A stretch of 45,683 nt of DNA. It comes from an uncultured bacterium. GTDB taxonomy: Bacteria; Verrucomicrobiota; Lentisphaeria; Victivallales; Victivallaceae. Location of the stretch: assembly GCA_949297015.1 (NCBI GenBank), contig CASFRF010000038.1:1-45683 (forward strand), read 5' to 3'. Below, one piece after another: positions 9,501 to 17,381 of the stretch. A program made the translations under genes and the position numbers. The stretch's first letter is position 1, and every line of letters starts with the position of its first letter. The notes beneath the pieces are model-generated. The model did not search any database, had not been told where the DNA came from, and was given only the letters and a program-made list of their open reading frames with translations.

Positions 9501-10797
9501 TCGGCCGGGATTCGAGATTTTTCAGCTCCACATAAAGCCCGTCCGGCTGATAGTCGGGGATCCGGATTTCCACCCGGTCGGAGAGCTCGCTGTCCGCTTT
9601 GACCGGCTGGGTCAGACTCCGCACCAGCCGCTCGGCGAAGGCCGCCGCGCCCGGCAGCGTCGCAGCCGTCCGATCGTGCAGAGAGCCGCCGAAGACGTAG
9701 ACTCCGGCGTTGCCGGTGCGTCCGGCGATCAGCAGCGGCATGCCCGTGGCGGTGGTTTCCAGAATGCGCCAGTCGGAGTTGTACAGCGGCTTCTCGTAAT
9801 CGGGGTAGCGATAGCGCAGCTGACTGTTCTCCATGGGGGAGCCGGGCAGATGCAGGTCGAAGGTGGTGTCCAGCGCCCAACCCTGTTTGCCGGCCACCGG
9901 AACGCTGTCGCGGCGGAGCCGGTGGTCTTTGATCGACCAGTCGTTGAACGGCAGCAGGTCCGCCAGTTCGGGATGGACCGGGACCGGAGTCGTCACCCCG
10001 ATCACCACCGTCTTTCCGGTTTGAATCGCCTGCCGGATCCGGGTGGCGGTCCCCGGCTGATCGAGGCGGCCGCCGAAGAATTGCAGCGGAGCGTCGGCGT
10101 TGTCCGCTCCGGCCGGTTCGCAGCGGAACCCGGCGCGGTTCAGCGCCGCGATCAGCGCGGCCGAGGGCATGGTCTGATCAAACGCGGCGACCGACTTCAG
10201 CTTTTCCGGCTGGGCGGGCAGTTCCTCCAGCGCCGCGGACCGGACCAGCAGTCGTTCCGGCGTGGCCTGATTCTCGACCCGGATTCCGAAGTTCAATTCC
10301 ATCCGGTCCACCCGGTAACGGCCGCCGGCAGGTTTGATCTGGAAGCGCAGCAACGGGGTATTGGCCGCGTTCAGCGTCACCGGAACGCCCGGTTTCAGAT
10401 CGTCGAGCGTCAGGTTGGCCGCCAGCGGATTGCGGTTCGGAATCGATCCGCCCAGCGTCACCCCGAGCTGACAGAAGAGTAGATGCGAGGATTGTTCCAG
10501 CAGCGTCAGCTCCAGACTCAGCCCGAACTCGGCCGGAGGAGAGCCTTCGGGCCGGGCCAGCGCGGCATTGATCGCCTTGACCGCCGCCGAATCGGCCGGA
10601 AAGACACCGACAAAGCTGCTGGCGCCGTTGCCGACCCGGCCGCCGGAGGTTTCGATCAGCTCCACTCCATTGCGCGTGGTGCGCAGTTCCGCTCCGGTGT
10701 TTTCCGGGTTGTCGGCCCGGAATTGCGGCAGTTGCGCCGCCGTTCCGGCGAGCGTCAACAGCCCCAGCCCGAGTCCCGTTAATACTTTTTTCATCAT
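6583..10797 (-). CDS. Giant secreted multidomain protein, GH42-like architecture
   Basis: This 1404-aa protein has a signal peptide (about 1-21, ending AGTAA; the ATG at 10794 is an alternative start). I read the layout as follows. A beta-sandwich is followed by a class-I-amidotransferase-like alpha/beta domain (about 210-385) and Ig-like strands. A discoidin-like region follows (about 520-720, including YRSNGDEMYAAWEEQF and CSMKEWEVFGWP). A further Ig-like module precedes a probable alpha/beta barrel (about 820-1190) rich in Trp and Tyr. A second amidotransferase-like domain (about 1195-1320) and a final beta-sandwich end the protein. A barrel followed by an amidotransferase-like domain and a small sandwich is how GH42 beta-galactosidases are built. 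I cannot place catalytic acids with confidence. It abuts the 350-aa gene and has a strong ribosome site (GGAGGAAGG). The glycosidase assignment is inference. Confidence 0.75.
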   Translation of the reverse strand: MMKKVLTGLGLGLLTLAGTAAQLPQFRADNPENTGAELRTTRNGVELIETSGGRVGNGASSFVGVFPADSAAVKAINAALARPEGSPPAEFGLSLELTLLEQSSHLLFCQLGVTLGGSIPNRNPLAANLTLDDLKPGVPVTLNAANTPLLRFQIKPAGGRYRVDRMELNFGIRVENQATPERLLVRSAALEELPAQPEKLKSVAAFDQTMPSAALIAALNRAGFRCEPAGADNADAPLQFFGGRLDQPGTATRIRQAIQTGKTVVIGVTTPVPVHPELADLLPFNDWSIKDHRLRRDSVPVAGKQGWALDTTFDLHLPGSPMENSQLRYRYPDYEKPLYNSDWRILETTATGMPLLIAGRTGNAGVYVFGGSLHDRTAATLPGAAAFAERLVRSLTQPVKADSELSDRVEIRIPDYQPDGLYVELKNLESRPIRTALSYQVANWEREILNAATQTVTLKPGETRKVALQERGAFKGDPAIVEVGSSLPYRRLRAGILKPDRLATASEVRQAVLVAPPVSIALRENAECWPKLEFDDSIDGGYSGDWGRRFVWPVGSAPELTIRVANRYCNVAPLAAVKDETTPDNPTTDALNDLSLSRAHVRQNGKNQGGWSGPKIPEHRLSLTWPHPVVAAGMGIEAYGTYRFEDRTQPRNLTLKSEQKTLLERKNAAYRSNGDEMYAAWEEQFTPEQVNRVELVMNNLDPRGSNHINNGPTNCSMKEWEVFGWPVADPVAVTGTVEVTRSDLLTGESKILKRETLTLPAYTLREIPLQLPAHDQFGPVRYEIRLVDGENVLAETQYDVFYALPEHPRVISKKEFGDLEIGLLCTPGWVNHGDFGLGMQNWTQGWGGPHDKIWALTHGLMETGSRNLDQPARGLTTDTRNSHYTNPWRYLPDGTYGWDITMNNLLDQILNGRHRGVKKLWVVGSDRWNGIPIGNSFGWDMFVRFDRYLRKTTGKGLSARSRKGISEEIMTRYADVWQKWQLEEYAKKVQATQKMFADHGIDFMFETHGSFPLAGGELGDALGKTHAGVGTDLFWELRNQDLYWSLATRFAIVAANPNLRSGMYKQWGWINSESNQYWFANNGPVEPARRQWYGTYFMGRVDSEGRFQPYHVLGYGLQGGISTKFYPHEILNSARTFNFTRFIRPEEPTGYGFVVSWDSHLRRMTPRGGQMGFGLFATGNAENQLEYRMGKLYEKLIKNGLPIGFVGSSHALKKWNGRNPLVLLDASDWQGEELQTVSRLLKNGTPIVAFGGDDQSAAALKFWTEGARKGEVGGIPCYVRTRPGEAPLLYCPLNGSELPASGLPALVRAVMKLTGVEITTTPQLVVNPFRSQGALFLAFGSLSDQSVPATVRFEAGGFDPQLRGKALRVIDLDRFEELKPNADGSYTLPFAATAGRMLMITEKK

Positions 10798-10839
10798 GGT
10801 CCTTCCTCCCGAAGGGGTTGTCGACGGCGAGCGCCGGAT

Positions 10840-11676
10840 TTACTTTTTCCGATAATCGAAGTACCAGCGCCCGTTGGCGTTGGAGATGTCCAGCGCCTTC
10901 AGCGTGAACACGTTGCCGACGAGCGACAGACAGTTCCGGCTGCCGTCGGGATGTCCGTTCAACTGGGTATTGAGGTCGCCGGCGCCGATGCTGTTCTTGT
11001 AAAAGCCCTGGCCGTAGTTGCTCTGGGTGCCGTCGGCATAGCCGACGTAGTACTGCGGGCTGGCGTCATTGAGCCGGAAAAAGTCGGTGACCAGCGCGAT
11101 TTTGGAGAGCGGATACCCCGGGTCGGTGCCGTTGGACGGCCCCTTCCAGGCGTCGAGATCCAGCGGCATGCAGCGCAACACCTTGGGCGAACTGTCGTAG
11201 CCGATGTTCACCCGGTAGCTGCGGCGGGAGGGCCGGATGCCGTCGGCGGTGAAGGTCTCGTAACTGTCCAGCGGACAGGCGAAGAACTTGACCTTGGGAT
11301 CGTTGGGTTTGGAGCTCTGGGTGAATCCGGCCACCTCCGCGTTGCGGGCGGCGTTGGGAACGTACTGATAGGCCTGCGTGGTGTCGCAGGTCGGGTAGTA
11401 GTCGGAGAACTTCTTGCCCATGAACTCGAGCAGATACACATCCCAGCTGTACCCCCAGTTCCGCCCCCAGCCGAAACGCGGCGGGAAGACGTTCCGGGGA
11501 TAGTCCGCGGAGTAGGTCCCGGCCGCCACGCCGATCTGCCGGAGCTGCGAAATGCAGGCGGTGTTCTTGGCCCGATCCCGGGCCTTGCCCAGCGCCGGCA
11601 GCAACATCGAAGCGAGAATCGCGATGATCGCAATCACCACCAGAAGTTCAATCAGCGTAAAATTTCTGCTCTTCAT
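10840..11676 (-). CDS. Type II pseudopilin-like protein, copy 1
   Basis: This 278-aa protein begins [14 protein letters not shown], the class III prepilin N-terminus, followed by a hydrophobic helix to about residue 27 and a KARDRAK motif. E10 is the conserved Glu5 of the mature pilin. The residue before the cleavage Phe is Asn rather than Gly. The globular part ([33 protein letters not shown]) is shared with the adjacent copy. Such proteins are greatly expanded in Lentisphaerota and, as DUF1559 proteins, in Planctomycetes, often beside glycan-degrading genes; their role is unsettled. The start at 11676 is chosen over an upstream frame extension to 11715 because it has a perfect AAGGAG site 5 bases before the ATG. 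Confidence 0.88.
   Translation of the reverse strand: MKSRNFTLIELLVVIAIIAILASMLLPALGKARDRAKNTACISQLRQIGVAAGTYSADYPRNVFPPRFGWGRNWGYSWDVYLLEFMGKKFSDYYPTCDTTQAYQYVPNAARNAEVAGFTQSSKPNDPKVKFFACPLDSYETFTADGIRPSRRSYRVNIGYDSSPKVLRCMPLDLDAWKGPSNGTDPGYPLSKIALVTDFFRLNDASPQYYVGYADGTQSNYGQGFYKNSIGAGDLNTQLNGHPDGSRNCLSLVGNVFTLKALDISNANGRWYFDYRKK
11477..11526 (-). repeat. Direct repeat within pseudopilin copy 1
   Basis: These 50 bases match 12371-12420 in the second pseudopilin gene with one mismatch (A for G at 11500). They encode the [15 protein letters not shown] segment. The two genes are less alike on either side, so this block is either under strong constraint or homogenised by gene conversion. Confidence 0.8.
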
Positions 11677-11724
11677 GATCGCTCCTTTTCTGTTTTCCGT
11701 TGACGGGAGATGCAATGCCCCGAC

Positions 11725-12591
<867 letters not shown>

Positions 12592-12615
12592 TTCAGGTCA
12601 GCTCGGTTAACGGAT

Positions 12616-13341
12616 TTACGGTTGCTCATCGTAGATGTGAATATTGTCCAGCGCCACGGTCAGCGCTCCGTCGCGGCCGCCCAGCGCCTGGCCGGAGCGG
12701 AACCGCAGCAGCCGGTAGGCGTTCTCCGGATTGATCTTGACCTGATCCGCCCGGACCTCGCCGTTGATGGCCACGGTCAGCGTGGCGGCGCTCAAATTCA
12801 GCGTCATGGCAAAACGGTACACCTTGCCCACTTCATAAGTTCCCAGATCCACCCGGCTGCCGCCGACCGGATAGAGCGCCATGGTGCCCGACTCGGGCTT
12901 GGCCGCGGCAAAGTTCAGCTGCGCCAGATCGATGCCGCTGTTGCCGGTAATCCGGATGCTGAACGCGGTCTCCAGACGGCCGTCGGAGGCGGGCTGATAG
13001 GCGAGCGGTTCCAGATCGAAGTCGAGATGGACCGTGCCCGCGGTCACCAGATTGTTGCCGCCGTCGAACACCAGCTCCGTCATCGGGGAGCTGCTGAGTC
13101 CGATTCCGAGCCGCAGCGGTCGGTCGGGAAGTCCGGCGGTCTTCTCCGCCACCTGCACCAAGCCCGGTTTGAGTTCCGCCACCCGGGTCGGCTGCGTCGA
13201 AACCGTCCCGCGGCGGAAGGGCGCCGTCGCCGGAGCCGCCTCCGGGGTCTCAGTGTTGAAATCCACTTTGAAGTAATCCCGGGCCAGCCCCGGGAACGCC
13301 AGCAGCATGGAGCCGCAGATCAGAACGGAAATTTTGCTCAT
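12616..13341 (-). CDS. Small secreted beta-sandwich (LamG/concanavalin-like) protein
   Basis: This 241-aa protein has a signal peptide (MSKISVLICGSMLLAFPGLA). The mature part is strand-rich with features of concanavalin A-like/LamG sandwiches: HLDFDLEPL, ETAFSIRITG, KVYRFAMTLNLSAATLTVAINGE and a terminal VALDNIHIYDEQP. This fold commonly binds or cleaves polysaccharide; no catalytic residues are evident, so carbohydrate binding is more likely. The ribosome site AGGTGAG precedes the ATG, and the glycosidase gene ends 18 bases upstream. The position between a clan-A-like enzyme and the pseudopilins suggests an extracytoplasmic glycan-binding role, as inference. Confidence 0.72.
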   Translation of the reverse strand: MSKISVLICGSMLLAFPGLARDYFKVDFNTETPEAAPATAPFRRGTVSTQPTRVAELKPGLVQVAEKTAGLPDRPLRLGIGLSSSPMTELVFDGGNNLVTAGTVHLDFDLEPLAYQPASDGRLETAFSIRITGNSGIDLAQLNFAAAKPESGTMALYPVGGSRVDLGTYEVGKVYRFAMTLNLSAATLTVAINGEVRADQVKINPENAYRLLRFRSGQALGGRDGALTVALDNIHIYDEQP

Positions 13342-13359
13342 CTTCTCACCTTTCCTGAG

Positions 13360-16300
13360 TTATTCAAAAGAAAATTCCAGTTCATTGCTGAACGAACGTT
13401 TCCAGTCGGGGCTGAAGGTGCTGCCGGTCGAGGTGGTAATGGCCCTCCCCTCCCCCAGTTCGATGGAAGCGGCGCCTTCGCGGTTGGCCCGGAACGTGAA
13501 TTTCACCGGCTTCCCGGCGTCGCGCAACGCCTTGACTTCGGGCATTTCCGACCAGGGAATGGCCGCTTCCACGATCCGGATGTTGCCGTCGTAACGGATC
13601 ACCAGTTTCCCGCCTTCAACCGCTCCCTCCCAGGCGGCTTTGGGTTGACGCGGATAGAAGTGTTTGCGCGGCGCCTCCGGCACCTCCAGCCGCCAGATTT
13701 CGGTCCCGCCGCCGAACTCGTCCGCCACCTGATTGAGCGCAAACTGGCGGTCGGTCGAGCGGTAGTTGATGAAACCGACGGGACGCCCCGGCAGGGTGTC
13801 GAGCACTACCGGATCCTGATCCACCGGAATCGAATTGAAGGCGATCTGCAAATTGGCAAAACCGCTGGAGGCCCCGTCCGGCAGGATCGGACGCTTGCGG
13901 TAACTGAAGCGCCGGACCCCCTCCGGCCAGTGGTATTCGTGATAGGTCACGTCGTCGCGCTGCCGCACCCGGATTCCCGCGCTCAATTTTTCCAGATGGT
14001 TCCCCGGCAGCAGATAGCCGAGCTCGCCGAAGCGGCCGCGCCAGAGACCGGGATTCTGTTCGTCCAGTTCCAGAAAGGTGGCCTGCGCCGTCGCGCCGTC
14101 GTCGCGCACTTTGAGTTCGCCGCGGTAGGGATCGAAGAAGATTCCCGCCAGCCGTCCGGACTCCCGGTGCCACCAGCGCTGGTTGATCACCTCCAGCGAC
14201 ACCTGGCCCGCCGCGGCAAAGGAGACAAACGCGCCCCCCTTGACCTGCCAGACCGGATGTTGCGCCAGTTCCCGCCCGCTGGCGGTATCCAGCAGCCGCA
14301 CCAGACACTGGCGTCCGCTGCGGAAATCGGAGTACGGCAGATAGGCCGTCACCTGAGTCAGCCGCCCGGCCGGGAGCTCCAGATCGAAGCGCAGACGCTC
14401 GATCTTCGGACGCACCGTGCCGGAGAGGCGGCCGCCCTCGGGGCCCTCCACCCGGGCGTTGGCGTCGGCCTCCTCCTGCCGATCCCAGGTAAAGGTCCGC
14501 TCCTTGACGTAGTCCCGGCTGACCTCAGGATAGAAGAAATCATCGTCATTGCGCCGGGCGAACCGCAGCGTCCCCTTGCTCGGCGCCGGATCGGTGATCC
14601 GGGCCGACAGATAGAAGAAGTCGTCATCCGCCGCCAGCCGGACCTCGGCCTGACCGCCCCGCCGCAGGTCGCTCACCTGATCGAACGGCAGCCAGGCGGC
14701 CTCCATCTGCGTCCGGGCGGCGTGGTCGGAGCTCAACGCCCGCTGCGGCAACACGCCCTCCCAGTCGCGCAGGTCGCCATCCACCTGAATCGTGCGCCGG
14801 GCGATCCGGTTGACCCGCATCACGTCGCTCAGTTCGCTGACCCCGTCCGCCCCGGCGTCGAATTGAAATTCGGAGCGGTAGAAGTTCTCCGGATCGGCCG
14901 CGCCGCCGACCACGCGGAGCGCGACCTGCCGCCGTTCAAACGGCCGCAACGTAAGCTGTTTCGGATAATCCAGCTGCAGCTTTCCGACCTGCGCGGAAAG
15001 GGTTCCGGTCAACTCCCGGTTCAGCACGTTGTGAATTTCGAGCGTGAGTTCGGAACCCTCCCGCACCGGACTCAGGAAGTCGTGCGGCAGCAGCTCCACC
15101 GGCGTGACCCCGTAAAGTTGACCGGCCAGCACCGCCTGTTCCAGCTTTTTCGCGCCGCCCCGGGCCCGGGAACGCAGAAAGTAGCTCGCCGAATCCAACG
15201 GCAGACGGTATTCGCCGCGTTCCGGCGCCACTTCGTTGCCGTAGAGATCGAACACCTGATATGCGGGATCCGCGGCGAAGACGAACGTCACGCCCTCCCC
15301 CGCCCATGGTTTCTCCAGCGTCTGCCGCCACAGGGAGATCAAGTTCCGGTCGTTGATCTTCAGATGCGGCTGAAGTTTCCGCAAGGCGGCGACGGCCTCC
15401 CGCCACTCGCCGGTTCCGGGCTGAAGCTTTTCCAGCTGCTTGCGCCAGAACTTCTTGGCCGCGACCTCCTTGAGCCCGCGGATTCTGGAAAGCGGCGCCC
15501 CGTCGCCGAAAATCCGCTCCAGATCACCGGAGAGCACAATCGTTCCATCCTCGGAATCCCGGCCGAACCAGCGCTGCCAGAAGCCGGGATTCTCCTCCTC
15601 GTCGAGCCCCTTGAAAACGAAGAGCCAGGGGAGACCGTCCAGCAGCAGCACCCGGTCGAACGCCCGCTCGCCGATGAAGTGCTGCGTCGCCGCCAGCGCC
15701 GCCGCCATGGGATAGGCGATCAGCGGCAGTTCCACCTCGCGTTCGCCTTCCGACGTCTGAATCCGGGATCGCCGGTTGCCGCGGTTGTCGTGAAGATTGT
15801 TGCCGAAGACATAGCCGTTGAAAAAGCCCATGGAGCGGTCGTATCCGGCCGCGCGGTTGGCGGCCACGGTGGTGGCCAGCACATCGTCGGCGTTGCCGAC
15901 CCAGCTTTCGGTATCCCAGATCAGGACCCGTTCGGGCTTGCGGTTGAGCCACTTCCGGTAGAGCGACGGCGCGCTCAAGCCGTGATAGTGTATGCTGCAG
16001 AAATCGAGTGCGGGCAGAAACTCGTCGGATTCATTCGGGAACAGCTTGTCGAAGGTGTTGCTGCCGGAATCGCAGCCGCCGACCAGCACCCGGACTCCCG
16101 CCTCCTGTTCCGCCTGGCGGGTGGCTTCGGCCATAATCCGGTAGAGATCGCGGTAGCGGATCATGTCGGCACCCCAGCCGGAGATGGAGATCCCCTCCCA
16201 CGGCTCGTTCCAGAGCATGATGCCGTTGACCGGTCCCTTGGGCCAGCCGTAGCGGGCGACCAGTTCGTAGACGAAATTCCGGTAGTCCTCGTCGTATTGC

Positions 16301-17112
16301 GGATGCCAGACCCAGTCGGCCTTGGTCTGCTGCATGATGCCGTTTTCGTCCAGATGCGGCCGCGGCACGCCCATGACGAAGCCCTCTCCGCCGGTGCCGA
16401 TCTCCAGCGTGGCAGCGACGTGATTCTCCTGCATCGCCCGGAAGGTCCGATCCAGCGACGCCATCAGCTCCTCGCGCCCCTTGGTGCCGGCCAGTTTGAA
16501 GGGAACCCCGAAACGGACCGCCTGCAACCCGACCCGCTTCATCGCCGCCGGTTCAAAGAATTCCCCCGCCTGGCGCGGGAACTGGATCGGGCGCGATTCG
16601 TTCCGCAGAATCCGGCAGATCGAAGTTAAAAAGCGCACCCCGGCTTCCGGCCCCGGGTTCAACACCAGCGCATAACCGCCGAAGCGCTCGGGCAACCGGG
16701 GCTTGAGCGTGACGTCGACGTACCCGCCCGGCGCAATCCGGTAGTGTGCCGGGATCTTCTCCACCAGTTCCCGGCGACTCATGACCGCCGACCACATCTC
16801 GCCGGGGATCTGCCGACTGTCCCAGCGCAGCAGCTCCCAGTTGCCGGCGAGCACCAGCTCCCGGTCGCTGCGGTTGCGGATCTGAACGGCGAGTTCCGGC
16901 TGTTCACCGGGAAAGAAGACGTTGCCCGGAGCGTTGCTGCGGAAGTTGATCAGTTCGTAATCGTAGTCCCGGCGGTCCGGATCCAGCCCCAGCGCCTCGT
17001 AGTAGCCGGGCATTTCCGTTTCAAAATCGGCGATGCCGAGCGCGGGAACGGCTCCCGCCAGCAAGGCGCCGAGCAACAGCCCCGCGCACCATCCGGTTCT
17101 GAGTCGAATCAT
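13360..17112 (-). CDS. Large secreted clan GH-A glycosidase-like protein with CBM9-like region
   Basis: This is a 1250-aa protein with a signal peptide (MIRLRTGWCAGLLLGALLAG). After an N-terminal strand-rich domain comes a TIM barrel. The clan GH-A signature NEPWEG holds a candidate acid/base at E303, and IWDTESWVG holds a candidate nucleophile at E402, about 99 residues later as in GH39/GH5/GH42-type enzymes. From about 775 there is a CBM9/DOMON-like module (VDGDLRDWEG, VRLAADDDFFYLSARITD). It appears split by an insertion, and a second piece ends the protein (about 1160-1250, KFTFRANREGA). The frame continues upstream to 17262, but the ATG at 17112 begins the signal peptide and sits 40-odd bases after a strong promoter, so it is the start. 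This is the first gene of the eight-gene operon. Exact family and substrate are unknown. Confidence 0.82.
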   Translation of the reverse strand: MIRLRTGWCAGLLLGALLAGAVPALGIADFETEMPGYYEALGLDPDRRDYDYELINFRSNAPGNVFFPGEQPELAVQIRNRSDRELVLAGNWELLRWDSRQIPGEMWSAVMSRRELVEKIPAHYRIAPGGYVDVTLKPRLPERFGGYALVLNPGPEAGVRFLTSICRILRNESRPIQFPRQAGEFFEPAAMKRVGLQAVRFGVPFKLAGTKGREELMASLDRTFRAMQENHVAATLEIGTGGEGFVMGVPRPHLDENGIMQQTKADWVWHPQYDEDYRNFVYELVARYGWPKGPVNGIMLWNEPWEGISISGWGADMIRYRDLYRIMAEATRQAEQEAGVRVLVGGCDSGSNTFDKLFPNESDEFLPALDFCSIHYHGLSAPSLYRKWLNRKPERVLIWDTESWVGNADDVLATTVAANRAAGYDRSMGFFNGYVFGNNLHDNRGNRRSRIQTSEGEREVELPLIAYPMAAALAATQHFIGERAFDRVLLLDGLPWLFVFKGLDEEENPGFWQRWFGRDSEDGTIVLSGDLERIFGDGAPLSRIRGLKEVAAKKFWRKQLEKLQPGTGEWREAVAALRKLQPHLKINDRNLISLWRQTLEKPWAGEGVTFVFAADPAYQVFDLYGNEVAPERGEYRLPLDSASYFLRSRARGGAKKLEQAVLAGQLYGVTPVELLPHDFLSPVREGSELTLEIHNVLNRELTGTLSAQVGKLQLDYPKQLTLRPFERRQVALRVVGGAADPENFYRSEFQFDAGADGVSELSDVMRVNRIARRTIQVDGDLRDWEGVLPQRALSSDHAARTQMEAAWLPFDQVSDLRRGGQAEVRLAADDDFFYLSARITDPAPSKGTLRFARRNDDDFFYPEVSRDYVKERTFTWDRQEEADANARVEGPEGGRLSGTVRPKIERLRFDLELPAGRLTQVTAYLPYSDFRSGRQCLVRLLDTASGRELAQHPVWQVKGGAFVSFAAAGQVSLEVINQRWWHRESGRLAGIFFDPYRGELKVRDDGATAQATFLELDEQNPGLWRGRFGELGYLLPGNHLEKLSAGIRVRQRDDVTYHEYHWPEGVRRFSYRKRPILPDGASSGFANLQIAFNSIPVDQDPVVLDTLPGRPVGFINYRSTDRQFALNQVADEFGGGTEIWRLEVPEAPRKHFYPRQPKAAWEGAVEGGKLVIRYDGNIRIVEAAIPWSEMPEVKALRDAGKPVKFTFRANREGAASIELGEGRAITTSTGSTFSPDWKRSFSNELEFSFE

Positions 17113-17160
17113 GATCACTTCTCTATCCTCGCGGTTCGTGTGGATTTTGAAATCTCTATA

Positions 17161-17189
17161 ATTATAATGTAAAAGGCGACCGAATGCAA
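17161..17189 (-). promoter_or_regulatory. Strong promoter of the minus-strand carbohydrate operon
   Basis: On the minus strand TTGCAT (17189-17184) and a perfect TATAAT (17166-17161) are 17 bases apart. Transcription should start near 17154 and run through the genes down to 3371, since gaps between them are 0-48 bases or small overlaps. Confidence 0.75.
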
Positions 17190-17199
17190 GTAAAAACCA

Positions 17200-17211
17200 A
17201 ACAATTTTGTT
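17200..17211. promoter_or_regulatory. Candidate operator 1, AACAA-TT-TTGTT
   Basis: A perfect 5-bp inverted repeat with a 2-base spacer lies immediately upstream of the -35 box of the minus-strand operon. It has the same half-sites as 17273-17282. The likely ligand is the divergent GntR-type regulator (inference). Confidence 0.45.
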
Positions 17212-17272
17212 GATTTTTTTCAAGATGCGCCGCAAAAATGTGAAAAAATCAGGCTTTTTCAAAAAAAATCAA

Positions 17273-17282
17273 AACAATTGTT
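17273..17282. promoter_or_regulatory. Candidate operator 2, AACAATTGTT
   Basis: A perfect 10-bp palindrome with the same AACAA/TTGTT half-sites as 17200-17211. The centres are 72 bases apart, close to seven helical turns. It is flanked by AATCAAAA and TTTTGATT, and A-tracts of the AAAAAATC type recur across 17206-17354, suggesting bent DNA. No convincing plus-strand promoter could be picked out; TATAAA at 17361 is a weak candidate. Confidence 0.45.
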
Positions 17283-17381
17283 ATTTTTTGATTTGCATTT
17301 TGTCCGCGCCGGGGTATTGTATGCCAGAAAGACGTGAATAGTGATTTTTTATAAGCATGAATATAAAATAAGAGGCCGACC

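Noticed and set aside
4684..10482. A 1932-codon open frame on the plus strand
   Set aside because: It lies antisense to four genes with clear signal peptides, motifs and ribosome sites. Its translation is Arg/Gln/Pro-rich low-complexity text with no domain. It is a by-product of GC-rich codon use.
17113..17262. N-terminal extension of the clan-A enzyme to 17262
   Set aside because: It would place 50 Lys/Phe-rich residues before a perfectly good signal peptide and would run across the TTGCAT/TATAAT promoter.
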